Below, in pieces: positions 1-5,086 of a stretch of 5,086 nucleotides of DNA (position 1 is its first letter; the number at the start of each line of letters is the position of its first letter). Position numbers and translations under genes: made by a program. The notes beneath the pieces are model-generated. The model saw only the letters and a list, made by a program, of their open reading frames with translations. It was not told the origin of the DNA and ran no database searches. The stretch is from positions 1-5,086 of the forward strand of contig CAIWHY010000090.1 of the NCBI GenBank assembly GCA_903912585.1, in the 5' to 3' direction. The stretch comes from an uncultured Thermoleophilia bacterium (lineage in GTDB: Bacteria; Actinomycetota; Thermoleophilia; UBA2241).

Positions 1-65
1 CCGGCCGCTGCGCAACAAGCCGGCTGCCTCAGAGTGGCCTCAGAGCGACCTCTCGGCGGCCCGAT
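1..65. other. Downstream flank of the transglycosylase gene, no gene seen
   Basis: This is a short stretch after the stop codon of the minus-strand secreted protein. It contains a direct repeat CCTCAGAG at 27-34 and 38-45 (period 11). It also has a weak inverted repeat, CCGGC at 1-5 against GCCGG at about 19-23, with a 13-base loop. Read on the minus strand, neither is followed by a T-run, so I do not call an intrinsic terminator. No coding signal is visible in so short a piece. Confidence 0.4.
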
Positions 66-743
66 TCAGTACTGCGAGGAGTACGTCGTCGTCCACATCT
101 GCGGGCCCATGCCCCGGTGGACGGCGTAGCAGGTCGCGAAGATCTGCGCGACCGGGTCGAGGATGCTGGCCCCGCGGTACGGGTTCCAGGAGGAGGCCCA
201 GGTGCCCGTGTAGTACTGGAACAAGCCCTTGTACGACGAACTGGCGCCGGCGAAGCGCTGGCCGTTGGACTCGCGGATCATCATCCGGTAGATGCCGTCC
301 GCGTTCACGTGATACTTGGCCGCGGCCACGGCGATGATCGGCCGCCAGGCGCCCTTGTGCGCCCAGCGCGCCATCTGACGCTGCGTGTGATAGGCGGACC
401 GGAGGTGCCGCAGGATCCGCTCCCAGCGCCGCACCAGACGCTGTGCCCGCGCGACTTGCGCCTTGAGCTGGTCGACCGTGGTGGTAGTGGAAGACGCCGC
501 TGCGGCTGCGGACGCAGCCGGTGCGACAGGCGCCGTGGGGGCAGTCGAGCCGACGAGCGCGGCGGCGAGAGCCGCCTGGGCGTCCTGCAGGCGCTGCCGG
601 GCCCGCTGGAGCCTGGAATCAACCCTGTGCAGTCTGGCGCTCAGGGTGGCCGCCTCCGCCTTCTGCGGCGTGACGGCGGTGGCGAGTGCTGTGGCGACGA
701 TGGTGATCGCGAGGATCGCGATCAGGCTCTGGCATCGGGTCAC
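66..743 (-). CDS. Secreted coiled-coil protein with SLT/lysozyme-like domain
   Basis: The 225-residue protein is probably a secreted peptidoglycan-acting enzyme (lytic transglycosylase or lysozyme fold). Residues 1-31 form a signal peptide with a hydrophobic core at about 7-25 and an AEA-A cleavage site near 31/32. Residues 34-65 are a heptad-like Leu/Ala/Arg-rich helix. Residues 66-89 are a Ser/Thr/Ala/Pro linker, and 90-128 form a second charged helix. The C-terminal domain (about 131-225) has RESNGQ with candidate catalytic Glu158, then GLFQYY (173-178) and TW (181-182). This matches the SLT-type order of a Glu, a GLFQ turn and TW. Start: GTG at 743 with AAAGGA (753-748) four bases upstream; I see no better in-frame start. 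The gene has its own likely promoter and a long leader. Catalytic activity is inferred from motifs. The helical N-terminal half, as in other actinobacterial wall hydrolases, may regulate or localise the enzyme. Confidence 0.8.
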   Translation of the reverse strand: MTRCQSLIAILAITIVATALATAVTPQKAEAATLSARLHRVDSRLQRARQRLQDAQAALAAALVGSTAPTAPVAPAASAAAAASSTTTTVDQLKAQVARAQRLVRRWERILRHLRSAYHTQRQMARWAHKGAWRPIIAVAAAKYHVNADGIYRMMIRESNGQRFAGASSSYKGLFQYYTGTWASSWNPYRGASILDPVAQIFATCYAVHRGMGPQMWTTTYSSQY

Positions 744-917
744 AACGTCCTTTCGACGTGATTTCCCCGGCGGGCAGCGGTTTCACCTGTACCCGGGGGG
801 CGTTCGGCGTCTTGGCCGCACTGAGCCCGACAGGCCAACGCCAGAAGTGATGAGGGGGGTGACGCGAAGGCGAACGGGCTGTGGGGGCGTGCGCAGACGC
901 CTCTGTTGTTCGTTCGA
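744..917 (-). promoter_or_regulatory. Structured 5' leader of the transglycosylase gene (possible riboswitch)
   Basis: If transcription starts about 7 bases after the -10 element at 929-924, the mRNA has a leader of about 174 nt. Seen directly on the minus strand: a 10-bp stem (842-833 pairing with 817-806) broken only by a two-base AG bulge, with a 15-nt loop. After it comes a C-rich/G-rich pairing, CCCCGG with CCGGGG, enclosing an AGGTGAAACC element (789-780). A short hairpin then covers the ribosome binding site. Actinobacterial wall-hydrolase genes are often controlled by c-di-AMP (ydaO/yuaA) riboswitches, whose conserved core includes a GGGUGAAUC-like segment. However, the equally conserved GACAGCUAACCUC-like segment is not visible here, so a canonical member is doubtful. 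High GC alone makes hairpins common. Confidence 0.35.
745..759 (-). promoter_or_regulatory. RBS hairpin before the transglycosylase start
   Basis: Read on the minus strand, ACGTC-GAAAG-GACGT forms a perfect 5-bp stem with a 5-nt loop just upstream of the GTG start. The Shine-Dalgarno AAAGGA (753-748) lies half in the loop and half in the 3' arm. An alternative pairing of TCAC (762-759 region) with GTGA over the start codon is also possible. The hairpin could modulate initiation, but this is inference from pairing alone. Confidence 0.35.
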
Positions 918-923
918 GATAAT

Positions 924-952
924 AATCTAGCGCGAACGCGCTGCGCATGCAA
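924..952 (-). promoter_or_regulatory. Putative sigma-70-type promoter for the transglycosylase gene
   Basis: On the minus strand a -35-like TTGCAT (952-947) is separated by exactly 17 bases from a -10-like TAGATT (929-924). The A/T-rich stretch TAGATTATTAT stands out sharply in this GC-rich window. The -35 matches TTGACA at 3 of 6 positions and the -10 matches TATAAT at 4 of 6. An overlapping TATTAT (924-919) matches the -10 at 5 of 6 but has no well-spaced -35. The element begins only 4 bases after the methyltransferase stop codon, so the downstream gene probably has its own promoter. A GCGCGTTCGCGC palindrome (941-930) fills most of the spacer and could be an operator. Confidence 0.5.
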
Positions 953-956
953 CCCT

Positions 957-1568
957 CTATCGGCCTGACGCGGCAAGCTCGACGATCCAGCCGAGCACGT
1001 GGGGGCGCTCCTCGAGGAGGTCGAATCCGGCCTCGCGGATCGCCGCCAAGGTGTCCCTGTCGAGCCGGCAGCCGCCGGCCAGCGACGCCCACGCCGGCGC
1101 GGCCAGGCTCTGCAGCCGGCGGCCCGGCTGCCAGCTCAGGTGCACGTGCTCGATGGCGAGCAGGCGGCCGCCGGGGACGAGCACGCGGCGGAGCTCGGCG
1201 AGCGCCGCGGCGGGATCTTGCACCGTGCACAGGCAGAAGGTGGCGACCGCGGTGTCGAAGCTCCCGTCGGGGAACGGGAGCGCCTCCGCCGAGCCCTCGA
1301 CGATGCGCACGCTGGCCGCCGCCCCGGCCGCCCGTCGCCGGGCGCGCGCCGCCATCTCCGGGTCGGGCTCGAGCGCGACGACCTCTAGGCCGGCGCCGTA
1401 CCAGCGCAGCTGGCTGCCGGTGCCGGCGCCGATCTCCAGCACGCGGCCCCCGGCGCGCGCCGCGAGGCGGCGCCGCCAGGCGCCGATGGCGACGCGCTCG
1501 AACGGCCACATGAGCGCGTCGTAGGCGGCGGCGAAGCTGCCGCCCAGGGTTGTGTTAGCTGCCGTCAT
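957..1568 (-). CDS. Class I SAM-dependent methyltransferase, METTL7/TMT1-like
   Basis: The 203-residue cytosolic methyltransferase transfers a methyl group from S-adenosylmethionine; the acceptor is unknown. Motif I is VLEIGAGTG (43-51). Acidic Glu67 in VALEPD fits ribose binding. ALPFPDGSFD (96-105) and VPGG (131-134) are the usual later motifs. Three further blocks resemble, from memory, the METTL7/TMT1 group: FCLCTVQDP (111-119), IEHV (139-142) and a C-terminal APAW...GGC.L.R (158-171) followed by RPH..G (188-193). Animal METTL7 proteins methylate thiols, whereas bacterial relatives are usually annotated only as UbiE/Methyltransf_11. There is no membrane anchor here. Start: ATG at 1568 is the first possible one, since an in-frame TAA lies 9 bases upstream. 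The best SD-like AAAGGA (1591-1586) is 17 bases away, so initiation is weak or leaderless. The length is normal for the family. Confidence 0.85.
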   Translation of the reverse strand: MTAANTTLGGSFAAAYDALMWPFERVAIGAWRRRLAARAGGRVLEIGAGTGSQLRWYGAGLEVVALEPDPEMAARARRRAAGAAASVRIVEGSAEALPFPDGSFDTAVATFCLCTVQDPAAALAELRRVLVPGGRLLAIEHVHLSWQPGRRLQSLAAPAWASLAGGCRLDRDTLAAIREAGFDLLEERPHVLGWIVELAASGR

Positions 1569-1646
1569 CGCCGAGACTTACGCCGTCCTTTCGCTGCCCC
1601 GTTCATGCCCGGGCGCGCGACGCCACACACACGGAGCATGGAGCCC
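1569..1646. promoter_or_regulatory. Divergent intergenic region, presumed promoters
   Basis: These 78 bases separate the minus-strand methyltransferase from the plus-strand membrane-protein pair, so promoters in both directions are expected. I cannot identify a convincing -35/-10 pair for either direction. The best plus-strand candidate is TTGTGT (1550-1555) with GACTTA (1575-1580), but its 19-base spacer is poor. AAAGGA (minus strand, 1591-1586) is an SD-like motif placed too far from the methyltransferase ATG to be ideal. Confidence 0.3.
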
Positions 1647-2069
1647 ATGGGCCTCTTCGACTTCCTCAAATACGACAAGGACGACCCCGGCGTGCAGCCC
1701 TCCCCCGAGATCGCCGCGGAGCTGCGCCGCATCGCCAACCTCTTCCTCGTCTCTGCCATCACTCTGGTGCTTTTCCTGCTGGAAGCGTTCGCGAAGACGC
1801 TGTCCGTCTCGTTCATCCCCAGCTCGATCTACCTCGTGTGGGGCGCCGTTCTGCTCGCGGGCATGGCCGTGACGTACGTCTACGCGTTGTACGTGACGGT
1901 AGCTGCGAGGCGTTGGGCGTGGGTCGTCCTGTGCGCCGTTCCGCTCCTCTCCGTCCCATGCGCTGTGGCGTATTCGTGGACGCGGCGCATGGAGATCGAG
2001 CGCGACGCCTTCGGCGAGAAGCGCCCGCAAGCGCGCCAGCGGCGCGGCGGGCGCAGCTCCAAGCGCTGA
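1647..2069 (+). CDS. Small three-helix membrane protein of unknown function
   Basis: I do not recognise the family. From ATG 1647 the product is 140 residues. It has a polar acidic N-terminus (MGLFDFLKYDKDDPG) and an amphipathic stretch (21-29). Hydrophobic segments follow at about 28-49, 60-86 and 89-111, then a highly basic, charged tail (112-140, many Arg/Lys) that is probably cytoplasmic. Start choice: ATG 1638 and ATG 1605 are also in frame. However, GGAG at 1633-1636 lies 10 bases before ATG 1647 and only one base before ATG 1638, and the sequence before MGLFDF looks non-coding. The next gene follows 21 bases after the stop, in the same frame, so the two are probably co-transcribed and may work together at the membrane. 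A regulatory or assembly role is a guess. Confidence 0.7.
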   Translation: MGLFDFLKYDKDDPGVQPSPEIAAELRRIANLFLVSAITLVLFLLEAFAKTLSVSFIPSSIYLVWGAVLLAGMAVTYVYALYVTVAARRWAWVVLCAVPLLSVPCAVAYSWTRRMEIERDAFGEKRPQARQRRGGRSSKR

Positions 2070-2077
2070 CCCGTTCC

Positions 2078-2084
2078 GGGGAGG
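2078..2084 (+). promoter_or_regulatory. Strong ribosome binding site that fixes an ATC start
   Basis: GGGGAGG sits six bases before ATC 2091. It is the best Shine-Dalgarno-like sequence in the window, and its spacing is close to optimal for that codon. The first ATG in the frame (2190) lies 106 bases downstream and has no comparable motif before it. This element therefore argues that translation starts at or very near 2091. Confidence 0.6.
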
Positions 2085-2090
2085 CAGCAG

Positions 2091-3143
2091 ATCAAGAAGA
2101 CCATCCGCCATATTCTCGTCTTCGCGCTCATCGTCGCGGCCCTGTATCTGCTGCTGCCCAAGGTCGTCAACACCGAGGACAGCTTCGCGATGCTGTCTCA
2201 CGCGAGCTACGTCCTCCTCGCCTTCGCCGTCGTGCTCGAGGTCTGCGCCCTGCTCGGCTACGCGAACCTGACACGCTTCATCCTGCGCGTGCTCGACGTC
2301 CGCCTGCGCCTCCCCGACGTGCTTGCGATCACGCTCAGCGGCCTCGCCGTGAGCCACGTGCTCTCCGCCGGCGGAGTCGGCGGCTGGGTCGTGACCTACA
2401 ACGCACTGCGCAAGCGCCAGGTGCCGCACGGGCTCATCTTCGTCGTCATCGCGGCCCAGCAGTTCTTCAATTACGCCGTGCTGTGGTTCTTCTTCGCGCT
2501 CGCGCTGATCTACCTCGTGGTGGCGCGCGGCGAGTCGATCCTGAGCTACCTCGCCGCGATCGTGCTGATCGTGTTGCTGCTGTGGCTGACCGCGTACGGC
2601 GTCTACCTCTACAACCACCGCTCGCGGATGCGCCGCCGGGTCGCCCAGGTCGCGCGGCTCGTGAACCGGGTGATGCGGCGGCAGGTCGTCCACGAGGCGC
2701 ACATCGACGGCTGGCTCGACAACCTCTTCGCCGGCATGCGCCGCATGACGTCCCACCGCGGCGCCCTGCGCACGACCACGGCGCTCGCCTGCGTGTACTG
2801 GACCTGCGACCTGCTCTGCCTCTACGTCACGTTCCGCGCCTTCGGCTACTCGCTCGGCTTCGCCTCCCTGGCCGTCGCCTACGTGGTGGCCTACGCGGTC
2901 GGGACGCTGGCGCCGACGCCCGGCGGGCTGGGGGCGATCGAAGGCATCATGATCGCCGTGTTCGTGAGCTTCGGCGTGCCTTCCGCGACCGCCGTCGCGG
3001 TCGTCCTCGTCTACCGCCTCATCAACTTCTGGCTGCCGATCCTGCCCGGCTTCGTCGCATACCTGGTCGTCAAGCCGGGGCGCACGCCGGTGGCCGAGGG
3101 CGAGGTGGAGGAAGCGGCCGAGGAGGTCGCCGGGTACCGCTAG
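2091..3143 (+). CDS. LPG-synthase-TM / UPF0104-type integral membrane protein
   Basis: This polytopic protein belongs to the lysylphosphatidylglycerol_synthase_TM (PF03706, UPF0104/AglD/HpnL-like) class. Members lacking a soluble domain are implicated in lipid or polyprenol-linked sugar handling. From 2091 it has 350 residues and about eight helices. The first helix lies at about 8-26 (HILVFALIVAALYLLLPKVV region), followed by helices near 39-58, 75-95, 112-145, 226-250 and 255-275. Family hallmarks are SAGGVGGWVVTYNALRKR (92-109), APTPGGLGAIEG (274-285) and YRLINFWLPILPGFVAYL (308-325). An acidic tail, EGEVEEAAEE, ends the protein. Starting at ATG 2190 would delete 33 codons that encode the typical N-terminal helix, and no ATG/GTG/TTG exists between the in-frame TGA (2067) and 2190. 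ATC 2091, with GGGGAGG six bases upstream, is therefore preferred; a base error in the assembly is the main alternative. The gene follows the three-helix protein in a likely operon. The transported or bound substrate cannot be told. Confidence 0.8.
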   Translation: MKKTIRHILVFALIVAALYLLLPKVVNTEDSFAMLSHASYVLLAFAVVLEVCALLGYANLTRFILRVLDVRLRLPDVLAITLSGLAVSHVLSAGGVGGWVVTYNALRKRQVPHGLIFVVIAAQQFFNYAVLWFFFALALIYLVVARGESILSYLAAIVLIVLLLWLTAYGVYLYNHRSRMRRRVAQVARLVNRVMRRQVVHEAHIDGWLDNLFAGMRRMTSHRGALRTTTALACVYWTCDLLCLYVTFRAFGYSLGFASLAVAYVVAYAVGTLAPTPGGLGAIEGIMIAVFVSFGVPSATAVAVVLVYRLINFWLPILPGFVAYLVVKPGRTPVAEGEVEEAAEEVAGYR

Positions 3144-4786
3144 GCCCCGGGCGGCAGCCTGTAGATCTTGAGCACCGGCCCGCGCTGGCCGGGTCCGGGC
3201 CGGAACTCCTTGACCAGCGTCCCCGTCTGCTCCAGTTGCCGGTAGAAGTCGACGAGATACGGGTAGCTGCCGGCGGCGGCGAACACGCGGTCGTACACCT
3301 TGGAACTGACGACGACGTAGCGCACACGCCTGCTCTCGAGGAAGCTCACCGAACGCTGCTTCGCAAGAGTCCCGGGCAGCGGCAAGGGGATCTTCACGAT
3401 CTTGTACGCCTTCTGCACCAGCCCCGCCTGGTCGGAGTAGGGCTTGTCGAGGAGACCGACAAGCTGCGGGCTGTAGTTCTCCATGGCGATGACCGTGCCC
3501 GAGGGGATCGTACGCTCGATCCAGTCCTTGGCCACGGCGCGCGTGTCGGTGCCGGAGAGAGCGCGGTCAAAGGAGACCGCCGACGCCAGCGGCAGGACGC
3601 ACGCGACCGCGAGCACGGCGGCCACGAGCGGCAGCGCGACGCGGCGCCACGAGGGGCGCAACCCGGCGAGCTCGAGGCAGAAGCGGACCGCGAACAGGAT
3701 CAGGAGCGGTGCGATCGGCAGCAGGTAGCGGTCGGCGAGTTCCTTCCAGGTGCTGATGTACAGGTAGTAGAGCACCACGTAGGGCGCGACCATCAGGTCG
3801 AGCCGCGTGCGGCGCCAGAAGGCCCATGCGATGCCGGCGATGCCGAGGACGACGAGCACCATGCCGATGCCGCCGCCGAGGTTGGTGTGGAGGTTGTACC
3901 AGAACCCGTTGCCGACGTTCTCGAATCCCAGCCAGCCGCGGCCCATGATCTCGTTCTGGCGCGCGAAGTCCTTGACGAAGCGCCGCGCGTCGAGCACGAC
4001 GAACGGCGAGCCGGCGACGAAGGCAAGCAGCATCGGCACGTACACGCGCAGCACGAGCAGCCGCGCCCAGAGGCGCGCCGCGCGAGCGCCTGCGGCGGCG
4101 CGGCGCGCCACCTCCTCGCGGCACGCGTAGAGAGCCGCGACCGTCGCCGGCAGCACCAGCACCCCGAGGTTGTACTTGGTCGAGGTGGCAAGGCCGGCCG
4201 CGAGCGCTCCTCCGATCAGCCAGCGCCGGCCGCGGCCCTGCGCCGCCTCGAGCAGGAGCCAGATCGCGAGCAGCGCCAGCGCCGTGGCCGTCATGTCGGT
4301 GACCGCCACGTGCGAGTAGGTCACCGCCAGCGGCGCCACAGCGAGAAGAAGGGCGGCGGCGAGGCCGGCCGGGCGCCCGAAGGCGGTCCGGCCGATGCGG
4401 TAGAGGAAGTAGACGGCGGCCACGCCGGCGGCGGCCGACGCCAGGCGCCCGATGAGGAAGTACGGCCCGGGGTCGATCACGAAGGCGCGCAGCGTCAGCG
4501 GGTCGGCGTGCTTGACCAGCCACAGGACCGGCGTGGCGACGAGCGTCGCCGCCGCGACCAGGTAGAAGTAGAAAGACGGATAGAAGAAGAACCCCGGGTT
4601 CACGTGGCCCTGCGCGGCCCTGAACGCGATCGGCATCACCGTGTTCTCGTCGGCATTGATGAAGCTGTACGGCAGGCCCCAGGCGATGCCTTTGAGCCGC
4701 AGCGCGGAGGCGAGGATCAGCACCGCCGCGAGCAGTGCGGCGGCGAGCCACGGCCGGCTCCACCACTTGCGCGGGGAGTCGTTCAC
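3140..4786 (-). CDS. GT-C membrane glycosyltransferase, family 39/PMT_2-like
   Basis: The 548-residue polytopic enzyme is expected to move a sugar from a polyprenyl-phosphate donor to an acceptor on the outer face of the membrane. The first helix is at about 12-30. The first outer loop carries the Asp-Glu pair typical of GT-C catalysis (NADENT, D46/E47). SHVAVTD (158-164) supplies a second loop acidic residue. TSTKYN (201-206) and DRYLLPIAPLLILFA (352-366) are also PMT_2/GT39 hallmarks. About ten helices precede a soluble C-terminal outer domain (about 406-548) beginning DTRAVAKDWIE. Start: GTG 4786; no clear SD is seen in the 31 bases after the deoC stop, so translation may depend on coupling or be leaderless. 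The TAG stop overlaps the convergent gene's stop by four bases. Protein O-mannosylation, arabinan or glycolipid synthesis are all possible; donor and acceptor cannot be read from sequence. Confidence 0.85.
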   Translation of the reverse strand: MNDSPRKWWSRPWLAAALLAAVLILASALRLKGIAWGLPYSFINADENTVMPIAFRAAQGHVNPGFFFYPSFYFYLVAAATLVATPVLWLVKHADPLTLRAFVIDPGPYFLIGRLASAAAGVAAVYFLYRIGRTAFGRPAGLAAALLLAVAPLAVTYSHVAVTDMTATALALLAIWLLLEAAQGRGRRWLIGGALAAGLATSTKYNLGVLVLPATVAALYACREEVARRAAAGARAARLWARLLVLRVYVPMLLAFVAGSPFVVLDARRFVKDFARQNEIMGRGWLGFENVGNGFWYNLHTNLGGGIGMVLVVLGIAGIAWAFWRRTRLDLMVAPYVVLYYLYISTWKELADRYLLPIAPLLILFAVRFCLELAGLRPSWRRVALPLVAAVLAVACVLPLASAVSFDRALSGTDTRAVAKDWIERTIPSGTVIAMENYSPQLVGLLDKPYSDQAGLVQKAYKIVKIPLPLPGTLAKQRSVSFLESRRVRYVVVSSKVYDRVFAAAGSYPYLVDFYRQLEQTGTLVKEFRPGPGQRGPVLKIYRLPPGA

Positions 4787-4817
4787 GCGCGCCGGGGGCG
4801 AGGGCGGGCCGCGCTGG

Positions 4818-5086
4818 TCAGCCCGCGAGCTCCTTCATGATGGCGACGCCGGCGCTCGTGCCCACGCGGCCGGCCCCGGCGTTGATCATGAGCTCGACGT
4901 CGCGGAGCGTGCGGATGCCGCCGGAGGCCTTGACGCCGATGCGCTCGTCGAGGCAGTCGCGGAGCAGCTCGACGTCGTGCACCGTGGCGCCCTTGGGGCC
5001 GACGCCCGTGGACGTCTTCACGAAGTCCACGCCGGCCTGCTCGCAGATCTTGCAGGCCATGAGCTTCATCTTGTTCGACAGGTAGC
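4818..5086 (-). CDS. deoC: Deoxyribose-phosphate aldolase, C-terminal part (runs off window)
   Basis: The last 88 codons of DeoC are present; the 5' part lies beyond the right edge. DeoC reversibly splits 2-deoxyribose-5-phosphate into glyceraldehyde-3-phosphate and acetaldehyde in cytosolic deoxynucleoside catabolism. The reading frame is open to the edge (YLSNK before the internal ATG at 5069), matching the CYL(T/S) segment of the family, so 5069 is not the real start. The Schiff-base lysine is in DFVKTSTG (codon 5018-5016). The second active-site lysine is in VKASGG (codon 4931-4929). GTSAGVAI near the C-terminus matches the phosphate-binding end of the TIM barrel. The catalytic Asp equivalent to E. 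coli Asp102 is outside the window. The gene ends 31 bases before the glycosyltransferase start on the same strand, so the two may share a transcript. Confidence 0.95.
   Translation of the reverse strand, partial: YLSNKMKLMACKICEQAGVDFVKTSTGVGPKGATVHDVELLRDCLDERIGVKASGGIRTLRDVELMINAGAGRVGTSAGVAIMKELAG

Noticed and set aside
1..23. Possible intrinsic terminator after the transglycosylase gene
   Set aside because: The stem is only 5 bp with a 13-base loop, and no T-run follows on the minus strand.
744..800. Canonical c-di-AMP (ydaO/yuaA) riboswitch call
   Set aside because: Only a GGTGAAAC-like piece is seen. The conserved GACAGCUAACCUC-type segment and the expected order of helices are missing, so it is kept only as a hypothesis about the leader.
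619..1509. 296-codon minus-strand frame overlapping the methyltransferase
   Set aside because: This is an out-of-frame shadow of the methyltransferase and the transglycosylase leader, Arg/Ala/Gly-rich with no motifs. The methyltransferase frame has all the family motifs.
1605..1646. Upstream ATG starts (1605, 1638) for the three-helix membrane protein
   Set aside because: ATG 1638 is only one base after GGAG, and ATG 1605 lacks an SD and adds a non-conserved-looking peptide. ATG 1647 has GGAG at a usable distance.
1578..2756. 392-codon open frame on the minus strand
   Set aside because: It is antisense to two convincing membrane-protein genes. Its composition is charged and repetitive (His/Glu/Arg/Asp), as expected for the complement of hydrophobic codons in GC-rich DNA.
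3567..4766. 399-codon minus-strand frame inside the glycosyltransferase gene
   Set aside because: It is a frame-shifted shadow, Arg/Pro/Ala-rich. The real frame has the GT-C motifs and regular membrane helices.
1838..4840. 1000-codon open frame on the plus strand spanning several genes
   Set aside because: It overlaps the LPG-synthase-TM gene in another frame and runs antisense to the whole glycosyltransferase. Its translation is Arg/Ala/Gly/Pro/Asp/Glu-rich low complexity without domains, typical of a GC-rich shadow frame.

Overview
The window is GC-rich (roughly two thirds G+C by eye), with densely packed genes, GTG starts, strong G/C third-position bias and long antisense shadow frames. 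It looks like a chromosomal fragment of a high-GC actinobacterium. The style of the secreted coiled-coil transglycosylase-like protein and the mix of envelope genes suggest Thermoleophilia (Gaiellales/Solirubrobacterales), but that placement is inference. I see no phage, transposon, CRISPR, tRNA or rRNA signal.

Layout. 66-743 (-) encodes a secreted coiled-coil protein with a C-terminal SLT/lysozyme-like domain. It is preceded by a 213-base gap (744-956) holding a plausible sigma-70-type promoter and a strongly foldable leader of about 170 nt. 957-1568 (-) is a small class I SAM-dependent methyltransferase resembling the METTL7/TMT1 group. A short divergent intergenic region follows. Then comes a plus-strand pair: a three-helix membrane protein of unknown function (1647-2069) and, 21 bases later, a lysylphosphatidylglycerol-synthase-TM/UPF0104-type integral membrane protein (2091-3143). 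Convergent to this pair is a family-39-type (PMT_2) membrane glycosyltransferase (3140-4786, -). It lies downstream of the C-terminal part of deoxyribose-phosphate aldolase DeoC (4818 to beyond the right edge, -).

How the genes fit together. Apart from deoC and possibly the methyltransferase, the products belong to the cell envelope: a wall-active enzyme, a lipid- or polyprenol-linked GT-C glycosyltransferase, an LPG-synthase-TM-type membrane protein and its small membrane partner. No complete named pathway is present, and deoC next to the glycosyltransferase gene is probably a positional rather than a functional link.

The most unusual points are these. (1) The LPG-synthase-TM gene appears to begin at an ATC codon placed 6 nt after a near-perfect GGGGAGG ribosome binding site, because no ATG/GTG/TTG exists in the 33 codons that encode its expected first membrane helix. 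(2) The transglycosylase gene has a structured leader. (3) Two convergent genes share one CTAG palindrome as both stop codons. I did not find a convincing new multi-gene system.
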